Source of the DNA: Alphaproteobacteria bacterium
GTDB lineage: Bacteria; Pseudomonadota; Alphaproteobacteria; UBA828
NCBI GenBank assembly: GCA_022823305.1
Contig: JAJDXK010000004.1
Coordinates: 1 to 64,000, forward strand
DNA length: 64,000 bases
Direction of reading: 5' to 3'
Below are positions 52,028-61,482 of the stretch, piece after piece (position 1 is the first letter of the stretch; each line of letters begins with the position of its first letter). The notes beneath the pieces are model-generated. The model was not told the DNA's origin, did not search any database, and saw only the letters and a program-made list of their open reading frames with translations. Both the position numbers and the translations under genes were made by a program.

Positions 52028-53014
52028 ATGAGCGACGCTGTCCTGAAGGTCGACGATCTGCGCACCCACTTTCGGCTGCGCGCCGGCACGCTCAAGGCGG
52101 TCGACGGGCTCTCCTTCGAGCTGCAGGCCGGCCGCGTGCTCTGCATCGTGGGCGAATCCGGCTCGGGCAAGAGCGTGACGGCGCAATCGATCATGCGCCT
52201 GATCATGCCGCCGGGGCGCATCGTCCAGGGAGGCATCACCTTCCGCGACCAGGACCTGCTGGCGCTCACCGAGCGCGAGATGGAGGACCTGCGCGGCAAC
52301 CGCATCGGCATGATCTTCCAGGACCCGATGACCTCGCTCAACCCGGTGTTCACCATCGGCGAGCAGATCGTCGAGACCATCGTCGCCCACACCAGCCTGA
52401 GCGGCGAGGACGCCCGCGCCAGGGCGGTGGAGCTGATGCGCCTCGTCGGCATCCCCGAGCCCGAGGGCCGGCTCTCGGACTACCCGCACCAGTTCTCGGG
52501 CGGCATGCGCCAGCGCGTGCTGATCGCCATCGCCATCGCCTGCGAGCCCGACATCCTGATCGCCGACGAGCCGACCACCGCGCTCGACGTCACCATCCAG
52601 GCCCAGATCCTGCGCCTGCTCTCCGACGTGCAGAAGAAGCTCGGCAGCGCCATGATCCTGATTACCCACGACCTCGGCGTCGTCTCGGCCATGGCCGACG
52701 AGGTGCTGGTGATGTATTCCGGGCGCATGGTGGAATACGGCGACGTGAAGACGATCTTCCGCAACCCCCGGCACCCCTACACGCAAGGGTTGCTGGATTC
52801 GATCATCAAGCTGGACGATTCGCGCGAGTCCGAGCTGCGCTCGATCTCCGGCCTGCCGCCCATTCCCATCGACCCGCCGCCGGGCTGCGCCTTCCGCGAC
52901 CGCTGCGTGAAGGCCTTCGACCTCTGCGGCGAGCAGGACCCGCCCTGGGTCGAGACCGGGACCGGGTCGACCGCCGTCTGCCACGCCGTCGCGGCGGAGG
53001 AGGCCGCGCCATGA
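52028..53014 (+). CDS. peptide ABC transporter ATP-binding protein, DppD-like
   Basis: A 328-residue ATPase with Walker [10 protein letters not shown] (about residues 42-50), signature FSGGMRQRV (near 158), Walker [13 protein letters not shown] and H-loop ITHDLG. The C-terminal oligo_HPY extension ends with a cysteine-containing [10 protein letters not shown] stretch that often binds an iron-sulfur cluster in this family. ATG 52028 lies after GGAGGGCGGC. The stop overlaps the next start (ATGA at 53011). Confidence 0.93.
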   Translation: MSDAVLKVDDLRTHFRLRAGTLKAVDGLSFELQAGRVLCIVGESGSGKSVTAQSIMRLIMPPGRIVQGGITFRDQDLLALTEREMEDLRGNRIGMIFQDPMTSLNPVFTIGEQIVETIVAHTSLSGEDARARAVELMRLVGIPEPEGRLSDYPHQFSGGMRQRVLIAIAIACEPDILIADEPTTALDVTIQAQILRLLSDVQKKLGSAMILITHDLGVVSAMADEVLVMYSGRMVEYGDVKTIFRNPRHPYTQGLLDSIIKLDDSRESELRSISGLPPIPIDPPPGCAFRDRCVKAFDLCGEQDPPWVETGTGSTAVCHAVAAEEAAP

Positions 53015-54006
53015 GCGATGGCGGGAACGGCGCCGGCGGCGGCCCGCTGCTCTCGGTCGAGGGGCTGGTCAAGCACTTCAAGCTCGACCCCAAGGGCCTG
53101 TTCGAGGCGCCGCCCATCCTGCGCGCGGTCGACGGCGTCGACTTCGACGTGCGGCGGGGCGAGACGCTCGGCCTGGTGGGTGAATCGGGCTGCGGCAAGT
53201 CCACCACCGCACGCCTCGTCCTGCGCCTGATCGAGCCGACCGCAGGCTCCGTCGTCCTCGACGACGTGGACGTGCTGGCCTGCTCCAAGAAGGAGCTGCT
53301 CGCGCTCAGGCGCGAGATGCAGATCGTCTTCCAGGACCCGCTCAGCTCGCTCAACCCTCGCATGTCGGTCGGCAACTCCATCGCCGAGCCGCTCCGCTTC
53401 CACGGCATCGGCGACAAGGTGGACCGCTTCGACCGCGCGCGCGAGTTCCTCGAGGTGGTCGGCCTCAGCACCGACTATTACGACCGCCTGCCGCACGAGT
53501 TCTCGGGCGGGCAGAACCAGCGCGTCGCCATCGCCCGGGCGCTCATCCTGCAGCCCAAGCTGCTGATCCTGGACGAGCCGGTCTCGGCGCTGGACGTCTC
53601 GATCCGCGCCCAGATCCTGCGCCTCCTGATCGACCTGCAGGGGCGCTTCCAGCTCACCTACGTGTTCATCTCCCACGACCTCTCGGTGGTGAAGCGCTTC
53701 TGCAACCGCACCGCCGTGCTCTACCTCGGCCGCATCGTCGAGATCGCCGAGAGCGAGAGCCTCTATCGCGAGCCGCTCCACCCCTATTCGCAGGCGCTCA
53801 TCAGCGCGATCCCCGAGGCCAACCCGGACGGGCCCCGCGCGGATTCGCTCGGCGGCCTCGAAGGCGACGTGCCGAGCCCGATCAGCCCGCCCCCGGGCTG
53901 CCCCTTCCACACGCGCTGCCCCCACCGCATGCCGGTCTGCTCGGAAGAGGTGCCCGCGCTCAAGGAGGTGCGCGACGGCCACAAGGTCGCCTGCTTCCTC
54001 CACTGA
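53011..54006 (+). CDS. peptide ABC transporter ATP-binding protein, DppF-like
   Basis: A 331-residue ATPase with Walker A GESGCGKST (near residues 58-66), signature FSGGQNQRV, Walker B LLILDEPVSALD and H-loop ISHDLS. The C-terminal PPPGCPFHTRCPHRMPVC cysteine cluster is typical of DppF/OppF. It pairs with the DppD-like protein as a heterodimeric motor. It closes the amidase-binding protein-DppBCDF unit that begins at 46835. Confidence 0.93.
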   Translation: MSDGGNGAGGGPLLSVEGLVKHFKLDPKGLFEAPPILRAVDGVDFDVRRGETLGLVGESGCGKSTTARLVLRLIEPTAGSVVLDDVDVLACSKKELLALRREMQIVFQDPLSSLNPRMSVGNSIAEPLRFHGIGDKVDRFDRAREFLEVVGLSTDYYDRLPHEFSGGQNQRVAIARALILQPKLLILDEPVSALDVSIRAQILRLLIDLQGRFQLTYVFISHDLSVVKRFCNRTAVLYLGRIVEIAESESLYREPLHPYSQALISAIPEANPDGPRADSLGGLEGDVPSPISPPPGCPFHTRCPHRMPVCSEEVPALKEVRDGHKVACFLH

Positions 54007-54042
54007 TCTGCGAGACCGCGCGCCGCGGCACGCGGAGCCCGC

Positions 54043-54807
54043 TCAGCTTGCGGGCGTGGGACCGCCCGTTTGCCAGCCCGTGCCGCCTGTGCCCACCAGC
54101 CTGCGGTAGGCGACCGAGACCACGGCCACGGGGATGCCCACGGTCAGGAACGTGAGCGCGTTGAAGAACGAGACCATGGCGCCGGGGCCGAAGCTCGCCA
54201 GCACCAGCGAGCCGAAGATGCCGCCCAGCAGGAACACCAGCACCGTGATCGCCACGAAGGAGAGCAGAATCGCGCCGACGAGCTGCATCGTGGCGCCGCG
54301 CAGGGCACGCCGGGCTGCGCCGAATCCCCGATACTCGTCGATCGCCGTCGCGGGGAAGGCAAACGCGAAGGGCGCCGCGACGAAGAGCGTGATCACCAGC
54401 AGCAGCAGGACCAGGAACAGGTTTTGCGCCTCGATCGCGAGCAGGATGATCTCCTGCGGCAGCAGGAAGAGCATGATCCGCGCGAAGTACTTGACGTCGC
54501 GCATGCCCGGCCAGAACTGCACCGGCACGCCGGTGTCGCGGGTGCCGAGCAGCAGGTAGCGGTGCCAGGCGACCGCGAAGACCGAGAGCAGGAAGAGCCG
54601 GGCGACGGCGTGGATGATGAGCAGCTCGGGCGAGGCCATGGTCTGGAGGTCGAGCCGCATCACCGCCGGTAGCAGCACCGCCAGCGCCATGGGCGCCAGC
54701 GCGAGCCCCAGCATGGTGCGGAAATTGCGGAAGGTCAGGCGAAAGGCCTCGCCGACCGTTGCGTAGACCGCGAGCCGCGGAGGGGAGGGTGGTCCGTGGC
54801 CGTGCAT
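54043..54807 (-). CDS. hypothetical integral membrane protein
   Basis: A 254-residue protein that I do not recognise. It has about six hydrophobic segments (about 31-50, 65-84, 108-126, 128-150, 172-200 and 208-232), separated by short polar loops such as RYLLLGTRDTGVPVQFWPG. The layout resembles YciC/DUF-type small bacterial membrane proteins. Its start lies directly against the stop codon of the upstream FtsX-like gene with no spacer, so the two are probably co-transcribed and it may be an accessory to that exporter. Confidence 0.7.
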   Translation of the reverse strand: MHGHGPPSPPRLAVYATVGEAFRLTFRNFRTMLGLALAPMALAVLLPAVMRLDLQTMASPELLIIHAVARLFLLSVFAVAWHRYLLLGTRDTGVPVQFWPGMRDVKYFARIMLFLLPQEIILLAIEAQNLFLVLLLLVITLFVAAPFAFAFPATAIDEYRGFGAARRALRGATMQLVGAILLSFVAITVLVFLLGGIFGSLVLASFGPGAMVSFFNALTFLTVGIPVAVVSVAYRRLVGTGGTGWQTGGPTPAS

Positions 54808-57267
54808 TCATTCCACTCGCAGCAGCGGCGCCGCCTTGCGGCCGAGCGCGCGCCAGGTGCTCGCGAATCCGAGAACGAGCGTCATGGTTATACAGGCTGC
54901 GGCGGTCACGGCCACATATTCGGGCAGAAAGCGCCATTGCAGGTCGAGAACCTGGGCGACGAAGGCCCAGGCGGCGAGCGTGCCGACGGCGATCGCGATG
55001 CCGGCGACGGCGCAGCCGAGCAGGACGTGCTCGGCGAGGAAGGCGCGCAGCAGGTCGCTGCGGCGCGCGCCCAGCACCTTGAAGACGACGGCGTCGTGGA
55101 CGCGGCGCTCGTGGCCGGCCGCGGTCGCGCCCGCCAGCACCAGCAGGCCGGCCGCCACCGTCAGCCCCGCCACCGCCTGGATCGCCGCACCCACGCGTCC
55201 CATGATCTCGTCCAGCGCCTCGATGATCGCGCGCACGGGGACCGCCGTGATGTTGGCGAAGCTCTCGGTCACCGCGCGCTCCAGCTCGGGCTCCGCCTCA
55301 GGGGTCGCATGGGCGGTGGCGAGCTGCGTCTGCGGCGCGCCCTCGAGAACTCCGGGCGAGAATACCACGACGAAGTTGATGTCGAAGGCGGTCCAGTCGA
55401 CGCGGCGCAGGCTCGCCACCTCGGCCGTGAACTCGCGCCCCAGCACGTTGATCGAGAGGCTGTCGCCGATGCCGATGCCGAAGTCGTGCGCCACGTCCTC
55501 CGTGAGCGAGACCAGCGGCGGCCCCTCGTGGTCGGCGCTCCACCACCGGCCGGCCGTGATCTCCGCATTGGGCGGCGCGGTCGCGGCGTAGGTGAGGCCG
55601 AGATCGCTCTGGACCACCCACTGCGAGCCGGGCGCGATCTCGGCCTCGCGCACCGGCACGCCCGCGATGCGCACGACGCGCCCGCGCAGCATCGGCACGA
55701 GGCGGCCCCTGTCGACGCCCTCGGTTCTCTCGATCAGCCGCTCGAAGGGCGCGACCTGGTGCTTCTGGATGTCGAGGAAGAAGAACGCCGGCCGCTCGTG
55801 TTCCCGCTGCTCGCCGATCTGGGCGCTGAGGTTCCCCTGCACCAGCGCGATCGCCACCAGCACCGCGAGCCCCGTGCCGAGCGACATGGCGACCGGCACC
55901 GTGGGCGCGCCCGGCCGGGCCAGATTGGCGAGGCCGAGCCTGAGCGCGGGCCAGCGCCGCGGCCGCGTCCGCCGCGCCGCGAGGATCACCAGCGCGGCCG
56001 CGGCCCGGAAGAGCGCGAGCGCCGCCGGCGCGCCGATGACGAAGCCCAAAGCGATGCTCATGCGGGGCGCGGTGGCGACGGCGATCCCCGCCAGCGCGCA
56101 GGCCGCGAGCACCGTGCCTGCGATCGCCAGGGGCGGCGGCCAGCCCGAGGCGGGCGAGGCCGCGCCGCGGAAGAGCACGCCGGGCCTTGTGCGGGCGGCG
56201 CGTCCCAGCGGCCAGAGCGAGAAGGCCAGCATCGTCAGCATGCCATAGGCCGCGGCCAGTGCGAGCGGCGCCGGGTGGACCGCGCCGGCGAGCGGCACCG
56301 GCAGCGCGTCGCCGAGGAGGACGGCGAGCACGGGCGGCGCCGCAGCGCCGATCACCAGCGCCGCGCCGATGGCGCCGAGCCCCAGAACGCCGAGCTGCAT
56401 CAGGAAGGCGCGCTGCACCGTGGCGCGCGTGGCGCCGACGCACTTGAGCGTCGCGATGGTGTGCAGCTTGCCGTGCAGGTGGCTTGAGACGGCGCTCGCG
56501 ATGCCAATTCCGCCCACCAGCAGCGCGGCGAGCCCGGCCAGCGTGAGGAAGAGGCCGACGCGGTCGAGCTGGCGCCGGAGCGAGGGGTTGGCGTCGCGGG
56601 CGTCGCGCTGGCGCCAGCCGGCATCGGGAAACGCCGCGTCCAGGGCCACCGTCCATTCCGCGAGTGTGGCGCCGTCGGGGATCAGCGCGCGGTAGCGGTG
56701 GCGGATCAGGGCGCCCGGCTGCACCAGCCCGGTCTCCTCCAGCGCCGCGTGACCCGTCATCAGCCGGGGGCCGAGAGCGAAGCCGCCGCCCAGCCTGTCG
56801 GGCTCGCGCTCGAGCACGGCGCGCAGGGGGAGCAGCGCCGCGCCGACGCGCACGCTCTCGCCGATCTTGATGCCGAGGCGGTCGAGCAGCCCCCGGTCGG
56901 CGACCGCGCCGCCGCCTTCCAGCGCCTCGGCAAGCGGTATGCCGCCCTCCAGCGTGACCGTGCCGGCCAGCGGGTAGGCGCCGTCCACCGCCTTGATCTC
57001 GACCAGGGAGCGGCGCGCGCGGTCCTGCGTATGGGCCATACCGCGCATGGTGACGACGTGAGAGAGCGCGCTGCCCTTCTCCTCCAGATACGCGCGCGCT
57101 GCATTCGCGAGCGGCTGCGAGAACTGCATCAGCTCGACGTCGCCGCCGAGGATGGTGCGCGCATCGCGGGCGAGGCCCGCCTTGAGCGCGTCGCCGAGGG
57201 AGCCGACCGCGGCTGTAGTGGCGACGCCCAGCACCAGGCAGGCGAGGAAGACGCGGAAGCCGCGCAC
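54808..57267 (-). CDS. ABC transporter permease, FtsX-like (YbbP type)
   Basis: At least 819 residues, with four C-terminal-half membrane segments of the FtsX fold repeated in two blocks (GLAALLVGGIGIASAVSSHL in the first, AGLTVAAGLLVLAGATAAGH in the second) and large periplasmic MacB-like domains between. E. coli YbbP is the closest functional match. The first standard start is GTG 57267, but the conserved N-terminal WRIARRELRGG continues upstream in frame to a CTG at 57333 (reading STASHQALAAWRIARREL), so the true protein is probably 22 residues longer. It follows its ATPase gene closely on the minus strand, as ybbA-ybbP. Confidence 0.85.
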   Translation of the reverse strand: MRGFRVFLACLVLGVATTAAVGSLGDALKAGLARDARTILGGDVELMQFSQPLANAARAYLEEKGSALSHVVTMRGMAHTQDRARRSLVEIKAVDGAYPLAGTVTLEGGIPLAEALEGGGAVADRGLLDRLGIKIGESVRVGAALLPLRAVLEREPDRLGGGFALGPRLMTGHAALEETGLVQPGALIRHRYRALIPDGATLAEWTVALDAAFPDAGWRQRDARDANPSLRRQLDRVGLFLTLAGLAALLVGGIGIASAVSSHLHGKLHTIATLKCVGATRATVQRAFLMQLGVLGLGAIGAALVIGAAAPPVLAVLLGDALPVPLAGAVHPAPLALAAAYGMLTMLAFSLWPLGRAARTRPGVLFRGAASPASGWPPPLAIAGTVLAACALAGIAVATAPRMSIALGFVIGAPAALALFRAAAALVILAARRTRPRRWPALRLGLANLARPGAPTVPVAMSLGTGLAVLVAIALVQGNLSAQIGEQREHERPAFFFLDIQKHQVAPFERLIERTEGVDRGRLVPMLRGRVVRIAGVPVREAEIAPGSQWVVQSDLGLTYAATAPPNAEITAGRWWSADHEGPPLVSLTEDVAHDFGIGIGDSLSINVLGREFTAEVASLRRVDWTAFDINFVVVFSPGVLEGAPQTQLATAHATPEAEPELERAVTESFANITAVPVRAIIEALDEIMGRVGAAIQAVAGLTVAAGLLVLAGATAAGHERRVHDAVVFKVLGARRSDLLRAFLAEHVLLGCAVAGIAIAVGTLAAWAFVAQVLDLQWRFLPEYVAVTAAACITMTLVLGFASTWRALGRKAAPLLRVE

Positions 57268-57337
57268 GCCGCCGCGCAGCTCGCGCCGGGCGATGCGCCA
57301 TGCCGCCAGGGCCTGGTGGGACGCAGTGCTCAGGGGA

Positions 57338-58016
<679 letters not shown>

Positions 58017-58018
<2 letters not shown>

Positions 58019-58673
58019 GTCACCCCGCCCTGCCCCGAGCCGCACCGCGTCGTGGATCGCGGCCGCGCTCTGCGCCTGGCTGCTGCTTTCCGGCCCGCCG
58101 GCCGCGGCCGGGGAGCCCGCCATCGTCGTCCTCGGCGACAGCCTCACCGCCGGCTACGGGCTCGCGCAGGAGGATGCCTTCCCGGCCCGGCTCGAGGCCG
58201 CGCTCCGGGCGGAGGGCCACGCCTGGCGGGTGATCGACGCCGGCGTCTCCGGCGATACCAGCGCCGGCGGGCTGGCCCGGCTCGACTGGGTGCTGGCGGA
58301 CGAGCCCGGAATCGTCCTCGTCGAGCTCGGCGCCAACGACGGCCTGCGTGGCCTTCCGACCGAGCAGCTCGAAGCCAATCTCGACGCCATTCTCGCGCGC
58401 ATCCGTGCGGCCGGCGCGGCGGCGCTGCTCGCCGGCATGGAGGCCCCGCGCAACTTCGGCGCGGACTACGGGGCCGCCTTCCGCGCGGTGTATGAGCGGC
58501 TCGCCGCCAGGCATGACGTGGCGTTCTATCCGTTCTTCCTCGAGGGGGTGGCCATGAAGCCCGCGCTCAACCAGGCGGACGGCATCCATCCCAACGTGGC
58601 CGGGGTGGCCGAGATCGTGCGCCGCATACTGCCGCATGTGGTGGCACTCGTCACCGGTCGCAAGGGCGGCTGA
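58017..58673 (+). CDS. arylesterase / SGNH lysophospholipase (TesA-like)
   Basis: A 218-residue periplasmic SGNH hydrolase. Signal peptide at about residues 1-31 (ALCAWLLLSGPPAAAG), block I VLGDSLTAGYGL with the nucleophile serine near residue 41, block III GANDGLRG, and block V DGIHPN with Asp and His. The family hydrolyses aryl esters and lysophospholipids. The start codon overlaps that of the divergent ABC ATPase gene by two bases, leaving no intergenic DNA, so the promoter must lie inside the neighbouring coding sequence. Confidence 0.92.
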
Positions 58674-58694
58674 GGGGCGGAGGAGGCGCGCCCG

Positions 58695-59255
58695 ATGATC
58701 CGCCTCTTCGTCGCGCTCTCCCTGCCGGAGGAGGTTCGCCTGCGCCTCGAAGGCCTGCGCGGCGGCCTGCCCGGCGCGCGCTGGCAGAACGCAGAGCAGA
58801 TGCACCTGACGCTGCGCTTCATCGGCGAGGTCGACGGCGGCGCCTTCGCCGAGATCAGGGACGCGCTCGCGCAGATCCGGGCGGAGGCGTTCACGCTCGC
58901 GCTGGAGGGCGTGGGGCACTTCCCGCCGCGCGGCCGGGTGCGCATCCTGTGGGCGGGCGTGGTGCCGAACCCAGCGCTCACCCACCTGCACGAGCGCACC
59001 GAGGCCGCCGTCACCGGCCTCGGCTTCGAGCCCGACGGCCGCAACTACGCGCCCCACGTCACGCTGGCGCGCTTCGCCTCCAAGGTGCCGGCGCAGCGGC
59101 TGCAGGACTTCATCGCCTATCACGGCCTCTATACGAGCGGGCCCTTCCCGGTTCGCTCCTTCGAGCTCTTCTCCAGTCATCTGGGGGCGGGCGGGGCGCA
59201 GTATGCCGTCGAGGCGAGCTATCCCCTCGCGCCCGCGGCAGAGGGCGGCGGCTAG
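58695..59255 (+). CDS. thpR: RNA 2',3'-cyclic phosphodiesterase
   Basis: A 186-residue 2H phosphoesterase with paired HxTx motifs HLTLRF (near residues 36-41) and HVTLARF (near 118-124). These histidines catalyse opening of 2',3'-cyclic phosphate at RNA ends. The N-terminus MIRLFVALSLPEEVR is characteristic of ThpR/LigT. It starts 21 bp after the arylesterase stop and probably shares its transcript. Confidence 0.93.
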   Translation: MIRLFVALSLPEEVRLRLEGLRGGLPGARWQNAEQMHLTLRFIGEVDGGAFAEIRDALAQIRAEAFTLALEGVGHFPPRGRVRILWAGVVPNPALTHLHERTEAAVTGLGFEPDGRNYAPHVTLARFASKVPAQRLQDFIAYHGLYTSGPFPVRSFELFSSHLGAGGAQYAVEASYPLAPAAEGGG

Positions 59256-59270
59256 GCTGGGCGCAGCGCC

Positions 59271-59669
59271 TCAGCCGGCGGCCTCGATGCGTTCCATGTC
59301 GTCGTCGGACAGGCCGAAGTGGTGGCCGATCTCGTGGATCAGCACATGGCGCACCACCGCCTCCAGGCTGTCGCCGGTCTCGATCCAGTAGTCCAGCAGA
59401 GGCCGGCGGTAGAGGAAGATCATGTCCACGTCCTCCCGCACGTCGTGGGCCCCGCTCTGATCGAGGGAGACGCCGTGGTAGAGGCCGAGCAGGTCGTAGG
59501 GGCTCTCCAGCTCCATCTCCTGCTGCACCTCGTCGCTGGGGAAGTCCGCGACCTGGATCATCACCGGGTCCACCTTCTCGCGCAGGAAGGCGGGGATGCG
59601 GCGGTACTCGCGGTCGGCGATGTGCTCGATGTCGGCGGCGCTCGGCGGGGGTGTCTCGGTGCGGCTCAT
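59271..59669 (-). CDS. metallopeptidase family protein (zincin-like)
   Basis: A 132-residue zincin-like protein with the HEIGHHFGLSDDDM motif near residues 112-125: two zinc histidines and the catalytic glutamate in HExxH, with a third ligand likely in the following turn. The family of small cytosolic putative zinc proteases (TTHA0227-like) has no well-defined substrate. It is convergent with thpR, 15 bp apart. Confidence 0.88.
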   Translation of the reverse strand: MSRTETPPPSAADIEHIADREYRRIPAFLREKVDPVMIQVADFPSDEVQQEMELESPYDLLGLYHGVSLDQSGAHDVREDVDMIFLYRRPLLDYWIETGDSLEAVVRHVLIHEIGHHFGLSDDDMERIEAAG

Positions 59670-59724
59670 GGCGGCAGCCTAGTGCCATTGCGGCCTGAGA
59701 GGAATCGCGCTGCAGTGGTACCGA

Positions 59725-59748
59725 CCCAGATATCGGCCCAGATATCGG
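59725..59748 (+). repeat. tandem 12-bp repeat, possible operator
   Basis: CCCAGATATCGG occurs twice in perfect tandem (59725-59736 and 59737-59748). Each copy contains the palindrome GATATC. It directly abuts the TTGCAA -35 candidate, so it could be a binding site for a regulator with helical-phase spacing. Confidence 0.6.
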
Positions 59749-59749
59749 G

Positions 59750-59778
59750 TTGCAAACCCCGCCCTGCCCGCATAACGT
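59750..59778 (+). promoter_or_regulatory. candidate promoter of the NYN leader
   Basis: TTGCAA at 59750-59755 and TAACGT at 59773-59778 are separated by exactly 17 bp. The -35 is good; the -10 is a partial match. A transcript would begin near 59785. Confidence 0.45.
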
Positions 59779-59846
59779 GCAATGCAATAAAACCCATCGG
59801 ACTACCGCCCGAACGGGGAGATACGGAGTTCGATCATCAACACCCC

Positions 59847-59873
59847 AGGGACGCCTCGTGCGTCCCTGTATTT
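59847..59873 (+). terminator. terminator-like hairpin just upstream of the NYN start codon
   Basis: AGGGACGC (59847-59854) and GCGTCCCT (59860-59867) form a perfect 8-bp stem with loop CTCGT, followed by GTATTTTG. It lies after the candidate promoter and before ATG 59887, so it could attenuate the NYN gene or end a short leader RNA of roughly 90 nucleotides. Confidence 0.55.
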
Positions 59874-59886
59874 TGTGCGATCCGAA

Positions 59887-60525
59887 ATGGCCGATGACAA
59901 TCCAGCTCCGCCACCGCGTCACCGCGTGAGGGTGTTCGTCGATTTCTGGAACTACACCCTCTCCATGCGGGACGCGGACGAGGCGTTCCGCACGGACTGG
60001 TCTCAGCTTGGACCGGTGCTCGCCCGCTCGGCTGCGGCTGTCGTTGATGCCGCCGCAACGGGCGACTATCAGGGCCTGAACTTCTACGGCTCCTACGATC
60101 CGGCCAGCGAAGCGGACCGGAACCTTCACCGATGGGCGACGAGAGTGGTGGACACGTTTCCCGGCGTGAGCGTGTCGATCGTCCCGCGCCAGAGGAAGCG
60201 TTCGCCGCCCGCGTGCCCCACGTGCCGCGTGTCGGTAGCCATATGTCCTGCCTGCGGTGCCGACATGCGTGGGACCGAGGAGAAGGGCGTCGATGTCCGC
60301 ATGGCAACGGACATGACCAGCCTTGCCTGGGTCGACAACTACGACGTCGCGGTTCTGGTGTCGTCCGATCGCGACTTCGTGCCGGTTGCAGAGTTCCTTC
60401 AGACCAGAGGCATCAAGGTGATCCACGGGGCCTTCCCACCAAGGGGCGCGCAGTTGACTGCCAGATGCTGGGGGAGCATCGACATTGCCGGCTTGCGGGA
60501 AGAGTTCCGCTTCAACCGACCTTAG
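59887..60525 (+). CDS. NYN-domain (PIN-like) nuclease with inserted zinc ribbon
   Basis: A 212-residue protein of the NYN/LabA-like PIN superfamily, a predicted metal-dependent RNase. FVDFWNY near residues 16-22 gives the first catalytic aspartate, and SSDRDFVPVAEFL near 160-172 the second acid pair. Between them is CPTC-x5-CPAC (near residues 110-122), a four-cysteine zinc ribbon that is an insertion relative to compact NYN proteins. ATG 59887 is used; an upstream alternative at 59875 is in the hairpin tail. No neighbour indicates its RNA target. Confidence 0.8.
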   Translation: MADDNPAPPPRHRVRVFVDFWNYTLSMRDADEAFRTDWSQLGPVLARSAAAVVDAAATGDYQGLNFYGSYDPASEADRNLHRWATRVVDTFPGVSVSIVPRQRKRSPPACPTCRVSVAICPACGADMRGTEEKGVDVRMATDMTSLAWVDNYDVAVLVSSDRDFVPVAEFLQTRGIKVIHGAFPPRGAQLTARCWGSIDIAGLREEFRFNRP

Positions 60526-60604
60526 CCCTCAGGCCGCCGGAAGCCCCTCCAATAGATTATTCTGGTGCCGCTGTTGTGCCTGCGGGATAGGTGCGTCCGG
60601 CCGC

Positions 60605-60610
60605 TATAAT
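60605..60610 (+). promoter_or_regulatory. perfect TATAAT -10 hexamer before the transketolase pair
   Basis: TATAAT lies 39 bp upstream of the GTG start at 60649. No good -35 lies at 16-18 bp, so it may depend on an activator or be coincidental, though such AT-rich hexamers are rare in this DNA. Confidence 0.4.
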
Positions 60611-60648
60611 GGCGCGGCACGACGGGGCGGCGCAGGGAGGCCGGTAGG

Positions 60649-61482
60649 GTGAGCAACAGGGCGGCGCTGCTGGAGGCCTTGCGCGCGCGGGCGCTCCGGA
60701 TCAGGCGCGACACGTGGCGGGCGCTGCACGCGGCGGGCTCCGGCCACATGGGCGGTTCGCTCTCGGCGGCCGACCTGCTGGCCGCGCTCTACTTCCACTA
60801 TCTCAGGCTCCGGCCCGACGAGCCCGACTGGCCGGAGCGCGACCGCTTCGTGCTGTCCAAGGGGCACGCCAACGCGGCGCTCGGCGCGGTGCTGGCCCAG
60901 GCGGGGTTCGTCGAGGATCGCTTCGTGGATTCCTTCTACGCCTACGAATCGCCCTTCGGCATGCACCCCGACATCAAGGTCCCGGGCGTCGAGATGTGCA
61001 CCGGCGCCCTCGGCCACGGCCTCTCAATCGGTCTCGGCATGGCGCTCGGCGCGCGTCTCAGGGAGCAGGACTGGCGCACCGTGGTGATGCTGGGCGACGG
61101 CGAGCTGCAGGAGGGCTCCAACTGGGAGGCAGCGATGGCCGCCGCGCACCTCGCGCCGCTCCGGCTCACGGCCATCCTCGACTACAACAAGGTGCAGCAG
61201 AGCGGCCACGTCGCCGAGATGCTGGGGCTGGAGCCCCTGGCCGACAAGTGGCGCGCCTTCGGCTGGTCCGTGCGCGACTGCGACGGGCACGACATGGGCG
61301 CGATCGTGGATGCCCTCGACGCGCTGCCCGCGGCGCCCGACGGGCCCGCGCTGCTGATCGCGCACACGGTCAAGGGCAAGGGCGCGCGCTTCGCCGAGGA
61401 CACCTACCTCTGGCACAACAACGCGGTGAGCGAGGAGGTCTACGAGAAGGCGCTCGCCGAACTGGGCGGGTCGGCCGAATGA
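60649..61482 (+). CDS. transketolase, N-terminal subunit
   Basis: A 277-residue ThDP-binding half of a split transketolase. GHMGGSLSAADLLAALYF near residue 24 and GDGELQEGSNWEA near 147 are the pyrophosphate-binding motifs, followed by DYNKVQQSG. With the next gene it reconstitutes a complete enzyme that transfers two-carbon ketol units in the pentose phosphate pathway, or a related DXPS-like reaction. GTG 60649 follows AGGGAGG. The stop overlaps the start of the second subunit (ATGA). Confidence 0.9.
   Translation: MSNRAALLEALRARALRIRRDTWRALHAAGSGHMGGSLSAADLLAALYFHYLRLRPDEPDWPERDRFVLSKGHANAALGAVLAQAGFVEDRFVDSFYAYESPFGMHPDIKVPGVEMCTGALGHGLSIGLGMALGARLREQDWRTVVMLGDGELQEGSNWEAAMAAAHLAPLRLTAILDYNKVQQSGHVAEMLGLEPLADKWRAFGWSVRDCDGHDMGAIVDALDALPAAPDGPALLIAHTVKGKGARFAEDTYLWHNNAVSEEVYEKALAELGGSAE

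Larger units (their letters stand above)
59670..59886. other. divergent leader region upstream of the NYN gene
   Basis: This 217-bp region between divergent genes holds, in order on the + strand, an exact tandem 12-bp repeat (59725-59748), a plausible promoter (59750-59778), a short untranslated stretch, and a terminator-like hairpin (59847-59873) ending 13 bp before the NYN start. The elements are listed separately. Confidence 0.55.
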
